A stretch of 64,000 nucleotides of DNA from Candidatus Thiodiazotropha sp. (ex Myrtea sp. 'scaly one' KF741663) (GTDB taxonomy: Bacteria; Pseudomonadota; Gammaproteobacteria; Chromatiales; Chromatiaceae), in the NCBI GenBank assembly GCA_025655555.1, contig JAHXIQ010000003.1, positions 372,001-436,000 of the forward strand, written 5' to 3'. A model generated the notes under the pieces. That model worked only from the letters and a program-made list of their open reading frames with translations. It made no database searches and was not told the origin of the DNA. Position 1 is the stretch's first letter. Every line of letters starts with the position of its first letter. Shown here piece by piece: positions 1 to 10,600 of the stretch. A program made the translations under genes and the position numbers.

Positions 1-1
1 C

Positions 2-2173
2 TGCCAACGGCTTACCGAGGCGCCACCCCCTCTGGCAAGAATCGATGCCATCGAACGCAGTCGCGTTGACGCCTTGCCTGAATCTGACGGATTTATTATC
101 CGGGAGAGTCGCCGTGGTGAAATCCGTACCGGTGTGGTGCCGGATGCGGCTGTTTGCCTCGCCTGCAGGGATGAGATCGACGATTCAATCAACCGGCGTT
201 ACCGTTACCCCTTCACAAACTGTACCCATTGCGGCCCACGCCTGAGCATCGTCGAGCGGATTCCCTATGATCGCAGCAACACCAGCATGCGCCGCTTTCC
301 CATGTGTCCGGCCTGTCAGAAAGAGTATGAAAATCCCGCAGACAGGCGTTTTCATGCCCAACCCAATGCCTGTCCGGTATGTGGCCCTAAAGTCTGGCTG
401 GTGGACAGCAATGGAGTAAAAGTGTCAGACGAGTCGGATACGGCAGATGCTGTAGAGACAGCGAGTTGTATGCTCAAACAGGGAAAAATCCTGGCAATCA
501 AAGGGATTGGAGGTTTCCATCTCGCCTGTGATGCCACCGATGCAGATGCTGTTTCCCGTTTGCGCGAGCGTAAGGGGCGTTATCACAAACCCTTTGCGCT
601 GATGGCGGCAGGGCTTTCTGTGATCAGGCGATATTGCGAGGTATCAGATAAGGAAGCAGCGTTGCTGCAATCGCCGGCTGCTCCCATTGTCCTCCTGCAG
701 AGAGCTGAAGTTGAGCCACTGCCCGAAGGCGTAGCCCCGTCTCAGACCAGTCTTGGATTCATGTTGCCCTATACGCCGCTACACCATCTGCTGATGAAGG
801 AGTGGGATCGACCTCTGGTCATGACGAGTGGAAATCGAATCGAGGAACCACAATGTATCGACAACCGGGAGGCGGCAGATCGGTTGCAGCCGCTGGCGGA
901 TGGGTTTTTGCTCAACGATCGGGAAATCACGAATCGGGTGGACGACTCGGTTGCAAGAGTGATGGCGGGTCAACCGAGGCTGCTGAGAAGGGCAAGGGGG
1001 TATGCGCCAGCCCCGATTCCTCTCCCTGAAGGGTTCCCTGAAACCACATCGTTGCTGGCCCTGGGCGGTGAATTGAAAAACACCTTCTGTTTGGTAAAAC
1101 AGGGTGGGGCTGTGGTATCTCAACATCTGGGAGACCTGGAGAATCTCATCTCCTACCAGGACTATCTGAAGAATCTGGACCTCTATGCGGATCTCTACGA
1201 GCACAGGCCGGCCTGTTTGGTGGCTGATCTTCACCCCAACTATCGATCCTCACACAGAGCCAGGGAACTGGCAGACCAGCAAGGCCTGTCGCTGATACAA
1301 GTGCAACACCATCATGCCCATATCGCCAGTGTTCTGGCTGAAAATGGGTGGCCGCTGACAGGTGGGAAGGTATTGGGTATCGCCCTGGATGGTTCAGGCT
1401 ATGGTGGCGACGGTACTATTTGGGGTGGGGAGTTTTTGCTTGCCGATTATCATGTCTTTCATCGTCTGGGATCACTCAAGCCGATTGCATTACCAGGTGG
1501 CACACAAGCGATACGCCAGCCCTGGCGGAATGCTTTCAGCCATCTTCACACGGCGTTTGGATGGGAGCGGGTTGTGAGTCAATGGGGTGAACTTGAGCCG
1601 GTCCAGTGGCTAAACCGTCAGCCGGTCAAGACATTGACGCAGATGATAGCGGGCGAGATCAATTCACCTCTCAGCAGTTCCTGTGGCCGTCTGTTTGACG
1701 GGGTGGCGGCGCTATTGGGTATTTGTCGGGAGTCGATCAGCTACGAAGGACAAGCGGCTATTGAGTTGGAAGCCATGGCATTGGCTGGACGACTGCATGA
1801 TGTGACGGGCTATATGCTAAAAATCGATGAGTATCAGTCGGTTTGGCAGCTCGATGCTGCAACGCTCTGGCAGATGCTCCTTGAGGATCTGGAGGATGGG
1901 ATTGCAACCGAGATTCTCGCATGGCGCTTTCACTTGGGGCTGGCTTCGGCCGTCTCAGAAATGGCGATTCAGCTGGCGGAGAGATCGAATGTTGAGACCA
2001 TGGCGCTGTCAGGTGGGGTGTTTCAGAACCGAACCCTTTTCGAGTTAGTTCATAAGCGGTTGAGTGAGGCTGGATTTCGTGTGTTGACCCACAGTCTCAT
2101 ACCCGCGAATGATGGGGGGCTCTCTCTGGGGCAGGCGGTCATTGGCCTGGCAAAAATGACGAGGGTCAGTTAA
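2..2173 (+). CDS. hypF: Carbamoyltransferase HypF, 3' part
   Basis: HypF makes the cyanide ligands of NiFe hydrogenases: it transfers a carbamoyl group from carbamoyl phosphate, via an adenylate, to the C-terminal cysteine of HypE. The frame is open from the window edge, so the start and most of the N-terminal acylphosphatase domain lie outside. Visible in order are two zinc fingers of C-x2-C-x18-C-x2-C type (first pair CLAC near 155-166, second finger starting CPAC near 308), a YrdC-like domain (GGFHLACDATDADAV, then KPFALMA) and a Kae1-like domain with the metal-binding run VQHHHAHIASV and the nucleotide loop ALDGSGYGGDG. No hydrogenase structural gene is in the window. It is followed after 81 bp by amrS. 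Confidence 0.95.
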   Translation, partial: CQRLTEAPPPLARIDAIERSRVDALPESDGFIIRESRRGEIRTGVVPDAAVCLACRDEIDDSINRRYRYPFTNCTHCGPRLSIVERIPYDRSNTSMRRFPMCPACQKEYENPADRRFHAQPNACPVCGPKVWLVDSNGVKVSDESDTADAVETASCMLKQGKILAIKGIGGFHLACDATDADAVSRLRERKGRYHKPFALMAAGLSVIRRYCEVSDKEAALLQSPAAPIVLLQRAEVEPLPEGVAPSQTSLGFMLPYTPLHHLLMKEWDRPLVMTSGNRIEEPQCIDNREAADRLQPLADGFLLNDREITNRVDDSVARVMAGQPRLLRRARGYAPAPIPLPEGFPETTSLLALGGELKNTFCLVKQGGAVVSQHLGDLENLISYQDYLKNLDLYADLYEHRPACLVADLHPNYRSSHRARELADQQGLSLIQVQHHHAHIASVLAENGWPLTGGKVLGIALDGSGYGGDGTIWGGEFLLADYHVFHRLGSLKPIALPGGTQAIRQPWRNAFSHLHTAFGWERVVSQWGELEPVQWLNRQPVKTLTQMIAGEINSPLSSSCGRLFDGVAALLGICRESISYEGQAAIELEAMALAGRLHDVTGYMLKIDEYQSVWQLDAATLWQMLLEDLEDGIATEILAWRFHLGLASAVSEMAIQLAERSNVETMALSGGVFQNRTLFELVHKRLSEAGFRVLTHSLIPANDGGLSLGQAVIGLAKMTRVS

Positions 2174-2254
2174 CAGGCCCTAAGATAAGGTGAGTATTTT
2201 CTATGTGTAAAAGACTATATTTAGGTTAGAGGTGATCTCAATCAAGGAGGTCCC

Positions 2255-3328
2255 ATGTCCACCCATTTTCCGACACATTATTGGCATAAGCTCTCGGACG
2301 ACAGGGTCCAATGCGATCTGTGTCCACGCTATTGCAAACTGAAAGAGGGCAAACAGGGATTCTGCTTCGTCCGGGAAAATTATCAGGGTGCAATCGTACT
2401 GAATACTTATGGTCTTTCCAGTGGTTTTTGCATCGATCCCATTGAAAAAAAACCGCTCAACCATTTTCTGCCCGGTACTCCTGTTTTTTCCTTTGGCACT
2501 GCCGGTTGCAATCTGGCGTGCAAGTTCTGCCAGAATTGGGACATCAGCAAATCCCGGGAGCTGCATACTCTGGCCGATCAAGCGAGTCCTGAGACTATTG
2601 CGGAGACGGCTGAAAAGCTGGGTTGCCGAAGCGTGGCCTACACCTATAACGATCCAGTGATCTTCCATGAATACGCCATCGATGTGGCAATGGCTTGTCG
2701 GGAACGCGATATTAAATCGGTTGCTGTCACCGCAGGCTATGTTTGTGCTGAGCCCAGGGAGGCATTCTATCGCCACATGGATGCGGCCAACGTAGATCTC
2801 AAGTCATTTAATGAAGCGTTCTACCATAAATTAACCGGCGCCCATCTGGCACCGGTGTTGGAGACACTGAAATATCTCAAACACGAAACCTCCGTCTGGT
2901 TCGAGCTGACAACACTATTGATTCCGGGTGAAAACGATTCTGATGAGGAAATACATGCCATGACCCAGTGGGTGGTGGAAGAACTGGGTCCCGATGTGCC
3001 CATGCATTTCACTGCTTTTCACCCTGACTGGAAGATGAGGGATTATCCCTCAACACCCCATGACACACTGATCCGCGCGAGAAACATTGCCCGGGAAAAA
3101 GGTGTGCGCTATGCCTATGTGGGTAATGTGCATGACCGGGAAGCGTCCTCGACTTGGTGCCATCATTGTGGTGAATTACTGATCCAGCGAGATTGGTATG
3201 AATTGGGTGAGTGGCATCTGGACATGAAGGGCGAGTGTGAACATTGCGGTACACCCGTGGCGGGTCGTTTTGAGCAGCGTCCTGGTCATTGGGGCGCCCG
3301 TCGTCAGCCGGTGAGATTGGCTGTGTAG
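2255..3328 (+). CDS. amrS: AmmeMemoRadiSam system radical SAM enzyme AmrS
   Basis: A 357-residue radical SAM protein of the AmrS family (related to pyruvate formate-lyase activating enzymes). The [4Fe-4S] cluster motif C-x3-C-x2-C is at Cys85, Cys89 and Cys92 (CNLACKFCQNW). An N-terminal cysteine group CDLCPRYC at residues 20-27 and C-terminal pairs WCHHCG and CEHCG suggest further metal sites. The ATG follows a strong AAGGAGG ribosome site. The gene is 17 bp upstream of amrB, the usual partner, so an operon is likely. The third usual member, the AMMECR1-domain protein AmrA, is not seen nearby. The substrate of the family is not established. Confidence 0.93.
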   Translation: MSTHFPTHYWHKLSDDRVQCDLCPRYCKLKEGKQGFCFVRENYQGAIVLNTYGLSSGFCIDPIEKKPLNHFLPGTPVFSFGTAGCNLACKFCQNWDISKSRELHTLADQASPETIAETAEKLGCRSVAYTYNDPVIFHEYAIDVAMACRERDIKSVAVTAGYVCAEPREAFYRHMDAANVDLKSFNEAFYHKLTGAHLAPVLETLKYLKHETSVWFELTTLLIPGENDSDEEIHAMTQWVVEELGPDVPMHFTAFHPDWKMRDYPSTPHDTLIRARNIAREKGVRYAYVGNVHDREASSTWCHHCGELLIQRDWYELGEWHLDMKGECEHCGTPVAGRFEQRPGHWGARRQPVRLAV

Positions 3329-3345
3329 ATGAGAGGAGGCTTACG

Positions 3346-4149
3346 ATGTCAGCAAGTGTCAGAGAACCAGCCGTTGCAGGCCTTTTTTATCCTGCTGAAC
3401 CCGAAGTCCTGCGACATATGGTAGAGGATTTCCTATCGGACGCACCCACCGCCGGCATGCTACCGAAAGCGATCATCGTGCCACACGCTGGCTATATCTA
3501 TTCTGGTCCGGTGGCTGCCAGTGTCTATGCGAGATTGGCAGCAAACAACAAGCTGATACGCCGCGTGGTATTGTTGGGACCGTCTCACCGGGTGGCTTTT
3601 AAAGGCCTTGCTGCCCCGAGTGTTTTGCAGTTTCGTACACCTCTAGGGATTATTCCCATCGATAGGGGTGCAGTAGAGAAACTTGACGGTATGAAGCAAG
3701 TCATCATGCTAGATGAGGCACATGCGGAAGAACACTCGCTGGAAGTGCAACTGCCTTTTCTGCAATTGTTACTGGAAGATTTTGAGTTGATCCCGTTGGT
3801 AGTGGGTGATGCCAGTGGCGAAGCAGTGGCAGAGGTGCTGGAACGGCTATGGGGAGGCCCGGAGACACTGATCGTCATCAGTTCTGATTTGAGTCATTAT
3901 CATGATTATCTGACCGCCAAACAGATGGATCAGGCGACCTCAGAAGCGATTGCCTCGCTCCATCCCGAAAAGCTTGGCTATGAGGATGCCTGTGGACGAA
4001 TTCCGGTCAAGGGATTGTTATTACAGGCTAAACGTCTGGGTCTGAAGGCTGAAATCGTTGACCTTAGAAATTCGGGGGATACCGCCGGAGATAAAAACAG
4101 AGTAGTTGGTTATGGCGCTTATGCATTTTCAACACAGGGGGAATTGTGA
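3346..4149 (+). CDS. amrB: AmmeMemoRadiSam system protein AmrB (MEMO-like)
   Basis: A 267-residue MEMO-family protein, related to extradiol dioxygenases but of unclear enzymatic role. Family hallmarks are VPHAGYIYSGPVA near the N-terminus, EEHSLEVQLPFL in the middle and SSDLSHYHD near residue 180; their histidines form the presumed metal or active site. An in-frame start exists at 3289 inside amrS, but the ATG at 3346 is preceded by GAGGAGG and begins with the family-typical REPAVAGLFYP, so it is preferred. It is likely co-transcribed with amrS. It ends before a 237-bp non-coding stretch in which I see no gene. Confidence 0.93.
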   Translation: MSASVREPAVAGLFYPAEPEVLRHMVEDFLSDAPTAGMLPKAIIVPHAGYIYSGPVAASVYARLAANNKLIRRVVLLGPSHRVAFKGLAAPSVLQFRTPLGIIPIDRGAVEKLDGMKQVIMLDEAHAEEHSLEVQLPFLQLLLEDFELIPLVVGDASGEAVAEVLERLWGGPETLIVISSDLSHYHDYLTAKQMDQATSEAIASLHPEKLGYEDACGRIPVKGLLLQAKRLGLKAEIVDLRNSGDTAGDKNRVVGYGAYAFSTQGEL

Positions 4150-4386
4150 ACTTTTTTATTCTGAGCTGGCGTCAGTGTAGATAGGTGCTACGAAAGTGAC
4201 TGAACCCTTTAGAGATTCTGCCGTAGAGCCAGATGGTGAGTGATTGTCTACCGCCCATCTGAGTAAGGCGGGTGCTTTGTCTTCCCTGGCAGTATAGAAT
4301 GATGCTCCAGTTTGGGACCGATAGATCAGTTGTCTTGATTTTTTATTCATGAACTTTGTTTTAAACACACGATTTGGACACTGCCA

Positions 4387-5784
4387 ATGATTAAGCTGTT
4401 TGGCTATTTCATTTCCAAATCCTTTCTGCTGCTCGCCCTGTTTGAAACCCTCTGTTTCGTCTTGTCTATCTGGTTTGCCGATTTCTACCAGCGCAATTTT
4501 TCTGAAACATCGGAAGCACCTCTCGGATCTGAGGTTTCTCACCTCGCAACGATCTACGCCGCAGTCATGTTAGCCTCTATGATCGCATTGGGGCTTTATC
4601 AGCGGGGGGTATTGGAGCGTGCATCCGGTTTCCTCATTCGTTTATTGCTCTCATTCCTGGTGGGTGGGCTGTTGATGAGTCTGGTTTTTGCCATATTCGA
4701 CTCTCTGACACTGCCCCTTACGGAGTTTGTTCTCGCCATGCTGTTTTCAATGGCTGGTGTATTGATACTCCGTTCTGCCTTTGTCAGGTTAACCAAAGCC
4801 GATTCCAGAAAACGTCGTGTGCTTGTACTGGGTACCGGGATCAATGCTGACAGAATTGAGTTAGTACAATCTGATGATCCTACACTCGGTTTTATTGTGG
4901 TTGGTTTCATCGATTTAGGAGATGCTGTTTGTCTCATCGATGATAATCGCCAGATTCCAAAAGATCAGCACCTGTTTAACATTGTCGAGCGCATGGCGGT
5001 GGATGAGATTGTGATAGCGGTGGATGACAGGAGGAGAGGGTTACCTGTTAATGAGTTGATCGACTGTAAAATGAAGGGTGTGGAGATATTGGATCTTTTG
5101 AGTTTCTACGAAAAAGAAGAAAACGTCATAAAGATTGATCAACTACATCCAAGTTGGATTTTCTTTTCCAGCGGTTTCTACAATGGATTGATGCTGATCT
5201 ATTTTAAGCGCGCTGTTGATATCCTGGTAAGCCTGTCTATGCTGATTCTCTTCTCTCCCGTGATATTGATGGTTGCGATGGCCAGCCTTATCTCAACAGT
5301 TGGTCGTGATCCCGTATTTTACCGGCAGGTGAGAGTGGGACGGAACGGAAAACTCTTTACGATCTACAAATTCAGGAGTATGCGGGTAAACGCGGAATCG
5401 GGTACCGGACCTCGATGGGCTGACGTAAACGACAGTCGGGTAACCCGGTTGGGGAATTTTTTACGCAAGACACGGCTTGATGAACTGCCGCAGTTGATGA
5501 ATGTATTGAAGGGAGAGATGAGCCTGGTCGGTCCCCGACCTGAACGTCCAGAATTTGTCCGTGCCCTAAGCCAGCAGTTACCCTATTACAATGAACGCCA
5601 CAGGTTGAAACCGGGTATAACAGGTTGGGCACAACTGATGCATCACTATGCAGCGGATGAGACCGATAACCGTAAGAAACTGGAGTACGACCTCTACTAC
5701 ATCAAGAATAGCGGGCCATTTCTCGACTTGATTATTCTTATCGAAACGGTGGAGGTTGTGTTGCTGGCAAAAGGTGCGAGGTAG
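4387..5784 (+). CDS. EpsB-like polyprenyl-phosphate sugar transferase (PEP-CTERM/exopolysaccharide type)
   Basis: A 465-residue membrane enzyme that should load the first sugar phosphate onto undecaprenyl phosphate for exopolysaccharide synthesis. The N-terminal third has several hydrophobic helices, the middle is a nucleotide-binding-like region, and the C-terminal 190 residues form the bacterial sugar transferase domain: [42 protein letters not shown] and [10 protein letters not shown]. The opening [13 protein letters not shown] closely resembles the sugar transferase subfamily linked to exosortase/PEP-CTERM loci. That fits the PEP-CTERM protein at 51184, although no exosortase is in the window. 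It converges on the kinase gene with a gap of only 15 bp. Confidence 0.9.
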   Translation: MIKLFGYFISKSFLLLALFETLCFVLSIWFADFYQRNFSETSEAPLGSEVSHLATIYAAVMLASMIALGLYQRGVLERASGFLIRLLLSFLVGGLLMSLVFAIFDSLTLPLTEFVLAMLFSMAGVLILRSAFVRLTKADSRKRRVLVLGTGINADRIELVQSDDPTLGFIVVGFIDLGDAVCLIDDNRQIPKDQHLFNIVERMAVDEIVIAVDDRRRGLPVNELIDCKMKGVEILDLLSFYEKEENVIKIDQLHPSWIFFSSGFYNGLMLIYFKRAVDILVSLSMLILFSPVILMVAMASLISTVGRDPVFYRQVRVGRNGKLFTIYKFRSMRVNAESGTGPRWADVNDSRVTRLGNFLRKTRLDELPQLMNVLKGEMSLVGPRPERPEFVRALSQQLPYYNERHRLKPGITGWAQLMHHYAADETDNRKKLEYDLYYIKNSGPFLDLIILIETVEVVLLAKGAR

Positions 5785-5799
5785 GCTCACTCACAACTT

Positions 5800-7077
5800 T
5801 CAATTCTTTCCTCCTTGTCTGGCCAACAAAGCTACTCCATACGCTGCTGCCTGCTGTGCTGCGCGGGTGATGGGGATGCCGATGACCGATTCACGCATTA
5901 TTCGCCAGGGTTCATTGGCGGCGCCACCACCGATGGAAAGAATCCGTTGCGGTTTCGGTGCACCCAGGCGATGCAGCAGCCGGTATCCGTCGCGCTCGAT
6001 CTGGGTTAAGCCTTCCAATATGCCTTGAAAAAAACTGACATCGCTCTCCGGTCTTGGTGTGAGTTTGGGTGGAAACTCCCTGTCATTGACGGGGAAACGC
6101 TCTCCAGGTGTCAGCAAGGGATAATATTCGAGTCCTGTGGGTTGAGTGGGTTCGAGTCGCGCTGAAAGCTCGATCATCTGCTCGTCGGTGAAAAAGGCAC
6201 GACAGACGGCGCCACCACTATTCGATGCGCCGCCAACCAGCCAAAGATCGCCCATGCGATGGCTGTAGACGCCATATTCCGAGGCAAACACCGGTGTATC
6301 TGAGAGAATTTTTAGTACTAACGTACTGCCCAGTGAAGTGACGGCATCACCAATCTCACTGGCGCCGGTGGCGAGAAAGGCGGCATTACTGTCCGTGGTG
6401 CCGGTCACTACCTTGGTTGTTGTTGGAAACCCTGTTTCTGCAGCAACAGCTTTGGACAGCGTACCAACGGCTGTCGCACTTGGATAAACTTTTGGCAGGC
6501 TTTCTTCGGGGAGATCCAGCGCTTTCATCCATGATGGCCAGCGTCGGTTGATGGGATCGTAACCGAGCTTGAGGCAGTTGTTTTCGTCACTTAGCGGAAA
6601 CTGGTTGCATAACTTGCCCATGATCCAATCGGCTTGATGCAGAGCGTGAATCGGCCTCGTCGAGACTGTCTTGCAGAGATGCAGCAGCTTCGCGAGGCTT
6701 GATGAGGCACTCAGTACCGGGCTATCAGTCGGCGCCAGCATTCTCAGTCGAGACAGGACATCGTGTCCGCGGCTGTCGTTGTACATCAATCCATCGGTCA
6801 ATGGTGTACCCCTGTCATCACTGAGCAGGAGTGTCGAGGATGTACCGTCTACGGCAATAGCCTCGAGGGTATTGCCGTGACAGGCTTGCCCCAATACTTT
6901 GAGTATCCGCATCACCGCATCCCACCAAAGTCGGGGGTCCTGTTGGCTATAACCTGGATGGGGTGATTCCGGAAGCGGTAATGCGATGCTGCTTTCAGCA
7001 ATCACCTGGGCTTGATCACCGATGGCGATACCTCGGCAACCCGAGGTTCCCAGATCAATACCGATATAGCACTTCAA
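5800..7077 (-). CDS. FGGY-family sugar kinase, D-ribulokinase-like
   Basis: An FGGY kinase of about 425 residues. The N-terminal phosphate loop is IGIDLGTSGCRG; further motifs are DGTSSTLLL, GLMYNDSRG, SSSLAKLLH, GTTDSNAAFLATGA, TSLGSTLVLK and a C-terminal LSIGGGAANEPWR. This arrangement matches the short D-ribulose kinase group of cyanobacteria and plants better than classical xylulokinases, so phosphorylation of D-ribulose or a similar ketose is inferred. The frame reaches further upstream into queF. I place the start at the TTG at 7077, just before KCYIGIDLG and 4 bp after the queF stop; no strong ribosome site is visible, so the start is uncertain. It is probably translated with queF. Confidence 0.85.
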   Translation of the reverse strand: MKCYIGIDLGTSGCRGIAIGDQAQVIAESSIALPLPESPHPGYSQQDPRLWWDAVMRILKVLGQACHGNTLEAIAVDGTSSTLLLSDDRGTPLTDGLMYNDSRGHDVLSRLRMLAPTDSPVLSASSSLAKLLHLCKTVSTRPIHALHQADWIMGKLCNQFPLSDENNCLKLGYDPINRRWPSWMKALDLPEESLPKVYPSATAVGTLSKAVAAETGFPTTTKVVTGTTDSNAAFLATGASEIGDAVTSLGSTLVLKILSDTPVFASEYGVYSHRMGDLWLVGGASNSGGAVCRAFFTDEQMIELSARLEPTQPTGLEYYPLLTPGERFPVNDREFPPKLTPRPESDVSFFQGILEGLTQIERDGYRLLHRLGAPKPQRILSIGGGAANEPWRIMRESVIGIPITRAAQQAAAYGVALLARQGGKN

Positions 7078-7081
7078 GGGT

Positions 7082-7471
7082 TCAGGGGAGCTGGACGGGA
7101 GAGGGTGGTATCCAATCCGTGGCCCGGTGCTCGACGACCACGGTGGTATAGATGCCGCCCCGGACATTAAACTCGGCTGTTAGGCGCATAAAACGGGGTT
7201 GCGTCGCCGCGACCAGATCACCCAGGATTTCATTCGTCACCGCTTCATGAAAGGCGCCCTGATCACGAAAAGACCAGATATACATCTTCAGTGCTTTGAG
7301 TTCGACACAGTGATTGTCCGGTACATACTCGAGGGTCATTTCGGCAAAATCGGGCTGACCTGTCTTCGGACAGAGGCAGGTGAATTCCGGGATGCTGATA
7401 CGGATGGTATAGTCCCGTTCCGGACGAGGATTCGGGAAAGTTTCGAGATCCTTGCTTGGATGGCTTGGCAT
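7082..7471 (-). CDS. queF: NADPH-dependent 7-cyano-7-deazaguanine (preQ0) reductase
   Basis: QueF reduces the nitrile of preQ0 to preQ1 in queuosine biosynthesis, a cytosolic tRNA-modification pathway. At about 129 residues it is the short unimodular type. The catalytic cysteine lies in [15 protein letters not shown] and the QueF motif in [13 protein letters not shown]. The ATG at 7471 is chosen; a GTG 12 bp upstream (7483) is the alternative start and would add four residues. The sugar kinase gene follows almost directly downstream. Divergent from smc, with about 170 bp of AT-rich sequence between them that should hold both promoters. Confidence 0.95.
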   Translation of the reverse strand: MPSHPSKDLETFPNPRPERDYTIRISIPEFTCLCPKTGQPDFAEMTLEYVPDNHCVELKALKMYIWSFRDQGAFHEAVTNEILGDLVAATQPRFMRLTAEFNVRGGIYTTVVVEHRATDWIPPSPVQLP

Positions 7472-7644
7472 AATATTGGTCACTCTTCACACAATTGATG
7501 CGCGATTATACGTGAGCGAATCCATCACCAGAAGAGCTAGTTTGAATTATCATAAAAAACAAAAAGATATGAGGTAAAGTTAAAGTGCCTGAAATTATTC
7601 GATCCCCTGTATCAATTGCCCACTTTGGTGTATCTTAGCCGCCC

Positions 7645-10600
7645 ATGCGTCTGGAGAAAATTAAGCTCGCGGGTTTTAAGTCATTCGTCGATCCCACGAC
7701 GGTTCCGATCCCCAGTAATCTGGTCGGTATCGTCGGGCCGAACGGATGCGGTAAATCCAATGTCATCGATGCCGTGCGCTGGGTCATGGGCGAGAGCTCG
7801 GCCAAGATGCTGCGCGGCGAATCGATGGCGGATGTCATTTTCAATGGGTCCAGTTCGCGCAAGCCGGTCGGTTCTGCCGTTATCGAATTGCTCTTCGATA
7901 ACGCTGAAGGTCGTGCCGGCGGTCAGTACGCGCAGTACAACCAGATCTCGGTCAAACGACAGGTCTCTCGTGACGGCCAGTCACTCTATTTCCTGAATGG
8001 CGTACGCTGTCGTCGACGCGATATCACCGATCTTTTTCTTGGCACAGGCTTGGGACCACGCAGCTACTCGATCATCGAACAGGGCATGATTTCCCGCCTT
8101 ATCGAGGCCCGTCCCGAAGACCTGAGAGTTTTCCTAGAAGAAGCCGCCGGCATCTCAAAGTATAAGGAGAGACGCCGGGAAACCGAGAACCGTATCCGCC
8201 ATACGCGGGAGAATCTCGAGCGTCTGACGGATCTGCGGGATGAAGTGGCCAAGCAGTTGCAGCATCTGCAACGCCAGGCCGCTACGGCGGAAAAATATAA
8301 GTTACTGAAGCAGGAGGAGCGGCAGGTCAAGGCTGAGCTCCTGGCCCTGCGTTGGCAAACCCTCGATGAGGATTTACAAAAGCGCGAGCGTAAGATCGCT
8401 GAGTTGCAGAACCAGCTTGAAGCGGCGCTAGCCGATCAACGAAAACTCGAATCATCCATTGAAACGGACCGTGAGAAACACACCGAGGTCAACGATCAGT
8501 TCAATGAGGTGCAGGGGCGCTTTTATGCCCTGGGTGCTGAGATAACCGGGCTCGAGCAGGCGATCCAGTTCGCCAGAGACAACCGTAAACAACAACAGCA
8601 GGACCTGGATCAGATCGAGCAGGCCTGGCGAGAGGCTGAATCCCATCGGGATCAGGATGAGCAGCGTCTGCAGGAACTCAATAGCAGTCTCCAGGACGAG
8701 CAACCGAAGCTGGATCAGGCTCGCAAGGATGAGCAACGCCAGTCAGAAGCCCTGTCAGGGGCTGAAGGTGAGATGCAGTCCTGGCAGGCCGAATGGGATC
8801 AGTTCAACCAGCAGGCAGCAGAGCCGGCACAGCTGGCGCAGGTGGAGCGTACTCGCATCAATCACCTGGAGCAGCAGGGTGGAAACCTGGCGCGCAGGCT
8901 GCAAAAACTGGATGAGGAACTGAGTCGTCTGGACGACAGCCAACTGCTGAGTGAGATCATATCACTAGAGAGTGATGAATCCACCAAGAAGTCGGGTGTG
9001 GATGATCTGCAAGCCCAGCTTGCCGGTTCAATCGAAGTCATAAATCGCCAGCGGGAATCGAACAATCAAATCACAGGCCGCTTGGATCAGGCTCGAAGCA
9101 GTCTGCAATCAGGCCGGGGACGCCTGGCGTCACTGGAAGCCCTGCAGCAGGCCGCATTGGGCAAGCAGGAGAGCGAGGTGGCTGAATGGCTGGAGCAGAG
9201 CCAGCTACAGTCAGCCAGCCGACTTGCACAGCAGTTGAAGGTCGAGCCCCGTTGGCAACGGGCGGTGGAGATCGTACTCGGTTTTCATCTACAGGCGGTT
9301 TGTGTAGACAATCTGGATGCCTTGTCAGCAACACTCCCTCAGTTGGAGAAGGGTGCACTGACATTATGGGATACGGACTCAGGCAACGCCTCAGAGAATA
9401 CTTCATCGACTGAGACCCTGGTTGCCAAGATAGAGGCCCCCTGGAGCCTGCAGAGCCTGCTGGGTGGTGTCAGACTGGCGGAAGATCTGACCGGTGCCAT
9501 GCGTGCACGCCAATCACTACAACCGGGTGAATCAGTCATTACACCTGATGGTGTCTGGCTAGGACGACAGTGGCTCAGAATCGCCCGGGAAGAAGACGAG
9601 AGTGCGGGTGTGCTGGCCCGGGAAGAGGAGTTGCGCGAGCTCAAAAGCACGCTTGAAAAACAGGAGATCGAGGTCAATGAATTGTCTCAATCCCTGGAAA
9701 ATGGCAGAGATGCGCTACGCCAGGCTGAGCAGGCCAGAGAGCAGAATCAGAACCTTTTCAACCAGACTAACCGGATGCTTTCGGAGATTCGCACCAGCCT
9801 GAGCGCCAAGCGCACCCGTGCGGAGCATCTACATCAGCGCCGTGAACAGCTGCAACACGATCAGTCAGAAATCGCCGGGCAAATCCGTTCCGATCAGGAT
9901 CTGATGGAAGAAACTCGCCAGCGTCTGCATGCTGCACTGGAATCTATCGAGACCCTCGGTGTGCGCCGTGAGCAACTGGTGAAAAGCCGCGATGAGTTGC
10001 GCCAGAAGGTCAATGAAGCCAGAGAAGCGCTGAACAAACAACGAGCAACGACCCAGCAGGCGGCGCTGCAAGTGGAGTCGATGAAAACTGCCCAGGGTTC
10101 TCTTGTGCAGAATCTGGAACGGGCGTGCAGTCAGCTGACTCAACTGGTACAGCGGCGGGACGAATTGAAATCGACCCTGTCCAACAGCGAAGCGCCTTTG
10201 GAACAACAGCAGGAGACGCTGAACCTCAAGCTGTCGGAACGGGCTCAAGTGGAGAAAGAGCTGGCTGAAGTCCGCCGTGTGCTGGAGGAAGTGGATGCCC
10301 AGCTACGCGACAAGGAGCAGCAGCGTCATCGTGCCGAACAGCAGGTGCAGGAGCGTCGGGACCGACTCAATCAGGCGCGTCTGCAGAGTCAGGAAGTCAA
10401 TGTTCGCTGCCAGACCCTGCAGGAGCAGCTGCATGAGGAGGGGCTCGATGCGGAAGCGCTGTTCGAGACGATGGCCGAAGAGGCCAATGAGACAGACTGG
10501 CATCAAAAAGCTGAATCGTTGGCTCAACGGATTCAGCGCCTTGGACCAATCAATCTGGCGGCAATCGATGAGTTTCAGGAGCAGTCGGAACGACTCAAGT

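Noticed and set aside
4156..4542. Minus-strand 128-codon frame overlapping the start of the sugar transferase gene.
   Set aside because: It overlaps a well-supported gene for over a third of its length and has no recognisable protein features.
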